Shown here: positions 61,173 through 64,000 of the stretch, piece by piece
Layout: each line of letters opens with the position of its first letter
How positions within the stretch are numbered: the stretch's first letter is position 1
Origin: HKCCE3408 sp038530555
GTDB taxonomy: Bacteria; Pseudomonadota; Alphaproteobacteria; Rhodobacterales; Rhodobacteraceae
Assembly (NCBI GenBank): GCA_038530555.1
Contig: JBCBCN010000001.1
Location: 372,001-436,000 of the forward strand
Reading direction: 5' to 3'
Length of the DNA: 64,000 nucleotides
The notes under the pieces: model-generated
The model's input: only the letters and a program-made list of their open reading frames with translations
Database searches by the model: none
What the model was told of the DNA's origin: nothing
Program-made: the position numbers and the translations under genes

Positions 61173-62256
61173 CCTCTCCGCCGCGCCGCCGCGCACGCTT
61201 TGGTCGATGCTGACCGCCACGCGCGGCAAAGGACGCCTGCATTGGACGGACTGGGTCTCCTACGGCTATCTGGTTCTGGGCATTTTTCTGATGTTCGGGC
61301 CGGTTATTTGGCTGATGCTGTCGAGCTTCAAATCCCCCAATGAGCTCGACCGCTTCCCGCCGCGCTTTCTGCCCTATGACCAGGAAACCGTGGCGCTCGA
61401 AGGCTTTGACGAACCGCTCCTGCTATTCATAGTATCCGAGGCCTCTGAAAGCGAGGTCGCGGGCGAAACTGTCGCCCAAACCCGCCGCGCCGCGGGCCGC
61501 GCCGAAGTGGTGCGCCCGTCCGATCCAGACACCCGCATCCGTCTGCCAGCCGCCGATCTGGCACCCATCGAAGCCGTGTCCTTCGCCACGGAAAACTACA
61601 CCGAGCTTTTCGAGAACCCGCGCTTTCAATTCCTGGTCTATTTCAAGAACTCGGTCGTGATCACGGTCGCCGCCACGCTTTTGATGCTCGTGGTCAACGC
61701 CATGGCCGCCTTCGCGCTCTCGAAATATGAGTTCCGAGGGCGCACCACGGTGCTGCTCCTGGTGATCGGCACGCTGATGATCCCGCAAACGGTCGTCCTG
61801 GTGCCGCTCTTTCTGATCGTGACCGAGATGGGCATGTTCAACTCGCTGTGGGGCGTCATCATCCCGGGCGCGGCAACGCCGACGGGCGTGTTCCTGCTGC
61901 GCCAATACATGATTACGATCCCCGATGAGATCTTGGATGCCGCGCGTATGGACAAGGCCTCGGAATGGAAGATCTTCTGGCGCATTATCGTGCCGCTCTC
62001 GGCGCCCGCCATCGCTGTGCTGGCGATCCTCGCGATCATGTGGCGCTGGAACGACTTCCTCTGGCCGCTGATCGTGCTGACGCAAAACGAGAACTACACG
62101 CTGCAACTGGCGCTGAACTCCTTCCAGGGAGAGCTGCAAACCGACTGGCCCAGCCTTCTGGCCATGACTGTCCTAACGCTCCTGCCGATCGCCGCGGTCT
62201 TCATGTTCCTGCAAAAATACATCGCCACCGGCATCGCCTCGACGGGCGGCAAGTAA
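61165..62256 (+). CDS. sugar ABC transporter permease (MalG type) with periplasmic insertion
   Basis: A 363-residue permease. After the first membrane segment (about residues 32-54) a periplasmic insertion of about 100 residues occurs (DEPLLLFIVSEASESEVAGE to PIEAVSFATENYTELFEN) before the second segment. The contact loop is DAARMDKASEWKIFWRIIVP. The ATG at 61165 has GGAGG seven bases upstream; the ATG at 61159 is too close to it. Partner of the preceding permease. Confidence 0.88.
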   Translation: MADLSAAPPRTLWSMLTATRGKGRLHWTDWVSYGYLVLGIFLMFGPVIWLMLSSFKSPNELDRFPPRFLPYDQETVALEGFDEPLLLFIVSEASESEVAGETVAQTRRAAGRAEVVRPSDPDTRIRLPAADLAPIEAVSFATENYTELFENPRFQFLVYFKNSVVITVAATLLMLVVNAMAAFALSKYEFRGRTTVLLLVIGTLMIPQTVVLVPLFLIVTEMGMFNSLWGVIIPGAATPTGVFLLRQYMITIPDEILDAARMDKASEWKIFWRIIVPLSAPAIAVLAILAIMWRWNDFLWPLIVLTQNENYTLQLALNSFQGELQTDWPSLLAMTVLTLLPIAAVFMFLQKYIATGIASTGGK

Positions 62257-62258
62257 CC

Positions 62259-62280
62259 CTTCATTTTTCCAGAAATACTC
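62259..62280 (-). repeat. dispersed element type B, copy 4
   Basis: CTTCATTTTTCC followed by AGAAATACTC. Unlike the other copies it lies inside an operon, in the 32-base gap between a permease and its ATPase, and in the orientation opposite to the transcript. Confidence 0.65.
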
Positions 62281-62288
62281 AAAATCCC

Positions 62289-63365
62289 ATGGCCCGCATC
62301 GAGCTCAGCAATCTGAAAAAATCCTACGGCGCCGTCGAGGTGATCAAAGGCATCGACATGTCGATCGATGAGGGGGATTTCTGCGTCTTCGTCGGACCCT
62401 CTGGCTGCGGCAAGTCCACGCTTCTCAGGATGATTTCAGGGCTTGAGCCGATCTCCGGGGGCGACATCGTCATCGGCGATGAAGTGGTCAACGATATACC
62501 CGCCGCCGACCGTGGCCTGGCTATGGTGTTTCAATCCTACGCCCTCTACCCGCATATGAGCGTGCGCCAAAACCTCAGCTTCGGGCTCGAGAATATCCAA
62601 ACCGCGAAATCCGAGATCGCTGCCAAAGTGGCCGAGGTCTCCAAGATGCTACAGATCGAGCAACTGCTCGATCGCCGCCCCAAAGACCTTTCCGGCGGTC
62701 AGCGTCAGCGCGTGGCCATCGGCCGCGCCGTTGTGCGTGAGCCGCGCGTCTTCCTCTTCGACGAGCCGCTGTCCAACCTCGATGCAGAACTGCGTGTGGA
62801 TATGCGCGGCGAAATTTCGGGGCTGCACAAACGCCTGGCCAACACGATGATCTATGTCACCCACGACCAGGTCGAAGCGATGACCATGGCCGACAAGATC
62901 GCGGTCCTGCGGCTGGGCGAGCTGGAACAATTCGGCGCGCCACTCGACCTCTTCAATGCGCCACGCAATCTGTTTGTGGCGGGCTTTATCGGCTCACCCA
63001 AGATGAACTTTCTGCAAGGCCACGTCGATGAGAGCGACCGCAGCGTCTTGCGGCTGGGCACCGGCGAGAGCCTAACGATCCCGGTCGACGGCTTCGGCCA
63101 CAGTCCGGGCCAGCCGGTTACTTTGGGGATCCGACCCAATGATCTGGCGCCCAGCCCGGCAGGTGCGATCACGATGGAAGTGCGTGCCGTCGAGCAATTG
63201 GGCTCCGACAGCTACCTCTACGGGCATCTCGGCGATGAAACGCGGCTCACTGTGCACAATCCAGGCCAAACAAACATCCATGCCGGCGAACGCATTTCGC
63301 TGGGATTTAGCGCCGACCAAGTGCATCTGTTCGATAGCCAGACAACGCTCAGCCTGCGTCATTGA
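62289..63365 (+). CDS. sugar ABC transporter ATPase (MalK/UgpC type)
   Basis: A 358-residue CUT1 ATPase. Walker A GPSGCGKST, signature LSGGQRQRV, Walker B VFLFDEPLSNLD and switch YVTHDQVEAM are intact; a TOBE-type C-terminal domain follows (LGIRPNDL). The ATG at 62289 gives MARIELSNLKKSYG, the family start, although the frame is open further upstream. It closes the second sugar transporter. Like AglK it has the regulatory domain through which such ATPases can be controlled. Confidence 0.92.
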   Translation: MARIELSNLKKSYGAVEVIKGIDMSIDEGDFCVFVGPSGCGKSTLLRMISGLEPISGGDIVIGDEVVNDIPAADRGLAMVFQSYALYPHMSVRQNLSFGLENIQTAKSEIAAKVAEVSKMLQIEQLLDRRPKDLSGGQRQRVAIGRAVVREPRVFLFDEPLSNLDAELRVDMRGEISGLHKRLANTMIYVTHDQVEAMTMADKIAVLRLGELEQFGAPLDLFNAPRNLFVAGFIGSPKMNFLQGHVDESDRSVLRLGTGESLTIPVDGFGHSPGQPVTLGIRPNDLAPSPAGAITMEVRAVEQLGSDSYLYGHLGDETRLTVHNPGQTNIHAGERISLGFSADQVHLFDSQTTLSLRH

Positions 63366-63400
63366 GCTGCGGCTCAAGGGGGCGCTGCCCCCGGCTTCGC

Positions 63401-63430
63401 CTCCCCCGGGATATTTTTGGCGATAAAGAC
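63401..63430 (+). repeat. type A element, copy 3
   Basis: CTCCCCCGGGATATTTTTGG followed by CGATAAAGAC, preceded by a GGGGGCGCTGCCCCC palindrome (63379-63393) after the ATPase stop. It is in the same orientation relative to its gene as the copy after aglE, and inverted relative to copy 4 at 63552. Confidence 0.75.
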
Positions 63431-63516
63431 GGAAATTTTAGTCAAATTTTAATCGCCCGCGCTGCAGCGTTAAAGTGCGGAACAGGCAGGGATGCCGATG
63501 GCCGTCGATGAAGACG

Positions 63517-63545
63517 CCGCCGTCGATGGAGATCGTCGACGGCGG
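63517..63545. repeat. perfect inverted repeat between two type A elements
   Basis: CCGCCGTCGA (63517-63526) and TCGACGGCGG (63536-63545) form a 10-bp stem with a 9-base loop, midway in the convergent gap between the ATPase and the aldo/keto reductase. There is no T tract next to it, and the rest of 63431-63550 shows no gene. Confidence 0.7.
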
Positions 63546-63551
63546 TACTTT

Positions 63552-63606
63552 GTCTTTATCGCAAAAATATCCTGGGGGAGCGCGAGGGGGTGAAACCCTC
63601 TCGCCG
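63552..63606 (-). repeat. type A element, copy 4
   Basis: GTCTTTATCGC followed by AAAAATATCC (63552-63572), then GGGGGAGCGCGAGGGGG and a short GAGGG/CCCTC hairpin. It lies 45 bases beyond the aldo/keto reductase stop, again 3' of a gene and in its orientation. Confidence 0.7.
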
Positions 63607-63650
63607 CTTTGGCAAAAATCTTGCGGCGCAAGCCGCGCATTTGTCTTGGA

Positions 63651-64000
63651 TCAGGCGACTTCTCGACCAAGCGCGGCGGTGTAGATCTCAAACCAATCCT
63701 GTCGGCTGAGCTCCACCTTGGCCGCGTCACCGATCCTCGCGATACGGTCAAGATTGTTGGTGCCGAGAACTGGAAGGATGCCGCTTGGATGTTTGAGCAG
63801 CCAGGCAACGGCGACCGCGTCGACACCGACGCCTTGCGCGTTGGCAATTCCTTCGAGCGCCTTGCGGATAGCCGCGCCCTGGGCATTGAATATCGCGCCC
63901 CCGGCCAAGGGTGACCAGGCCATCGGCCGCAGACCTTTTTCTTGCAGATACGCGACATCGCCGTTCACGAAGGGCGCGTGGCACATGACGGACAGCTCGA
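63651..64000 (-). CDS. aldo/keto reductase, C-terminal part (partial)
   Basis: The C-terminal 116 or so residues of an aldo/keto reductase; the gene continues past the window end. The frame is open through 64000 (ELSVMCHAPFVNGDVAYLQE), followed by GLRPMAWSPLAGGAIF and GVDAVAVAWLLKHPSGILPV and LGTNNLDRIAR. The last two are the NADPH-binding end of the barrel. An internal ATG at 63986 is not the real start. Substrate unknown; convergent with the sugar ABC operon. Confidence 0.88.
   Translation of the reverse strand, partial: ELSVMCHAPFVNGDVAYLQEKGLRPMAWSPLAGGAIFNAQGAAIRKALEGIANAQGVGVDAVAVAWLLKHPSGILPVLGTNNLDRIARIGDAAKVELSRQDWFEIYTAALGREVA

Noticed and set aside
61965..62288. Upstream extension of the second sugar ATPase frame.
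   Set aside because: The extension overlaps the permease gene in another frame; the family starts at MARIELSNLKKSYG at 62289.

Overview
The window looks like chromosomal DNA of a GC-rich alphaproteobacterium of the Rhodobacterales (Roseobacter/Rhodobacter group). The reasons are the pyrH-frr-uppS-cdsA order, a cobalamin-dependent class II ribonucleotide reductase (NrdJ), a CtrA-type site TTAA-N7-TTAA upstream of nrdJ, many ABC and TRAP transporters with dense codirectional operons joined by ATGA/GTGA overlaps, and AT-cored dispersed intergenic elements that I associate with this order. No insertion sequence, prophage, CRISPR array or integron was seen. Both tRNA genes are plain, with no integrated element beside them.

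Layout. 1-2455 (minus): cdsA (partial), uppS, frr, pyrH. 2587-4598: miaA and an AraC regulator, separated by a structured repeat region. 4852-9191: an oligopeptide-type ABC transporter with substrate-binding protein and two permeases but no ATPases. 9192-14082: nrdJ with a long structured 3' region, a long upstream control region and tRNA-Pro. 14228-16055: DUF192 protein, double cold-shock protein, pdxH. 16270-19260: fabI, LysE exporter, gpt, LysR regulator. 19257-25314: aroB-aroK (minus) diverging from a small membrane protein, an unknown 527-residue exported protein, xerD and a CNNM/CorC protein. 25762-29058: tRNA-Leu and a TRAP transporter. 29445-34657: ExoD-like protein, DsbB, then zwf-pgl-pgi (minus), the upper Entner-Doudoroff/oxidative pentose phosphate steps. 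34782-45341: mostly housekeeping and single genes (agmatinase-like, HNH, VOC, esterase, AlkA-like glycosylase, MFS, methyltransferase, cysS, aminotransferase, outer-membrane protein, SDR).

45431-63365 is the most coherent region: a divergent sugar locus. On the minus strand lies aglE-aglF-aglG-aglA-aglK (alpha-glucoside ABC transporter plus an intracellular GH13 alpha-glucosidase). Facing it on the plus strand are a LacI-type regulator, glucokinase, a serine hydrolase, three translation-coupled Gfo/Idh/MocA oxidoreductases and a complete second sugar ABC transporter. A perfect 16-bp palindrome sits in the divergent promoter region. Glucose released by AglA would be phosphorylated by glucokinase and could enter zwf-pgl, about 20 kb away. 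The oxidoreductase arm suggests a second, oxidative route for a related sugar or glycoside; its substrate cannot be read from the sequence.

Non-coding structure is the main source of novelty: a 61-bp tandem repeat with two covarying hairpins (3522-3641), two families of dispersed AT-cored elements, stem-loops directly after all four ABC/TRAP binding-protein genes, a structured 3' region after nrdJ, and a chain of three SD-bearing 8-codon mini-ORFs linking aglF to aglG.
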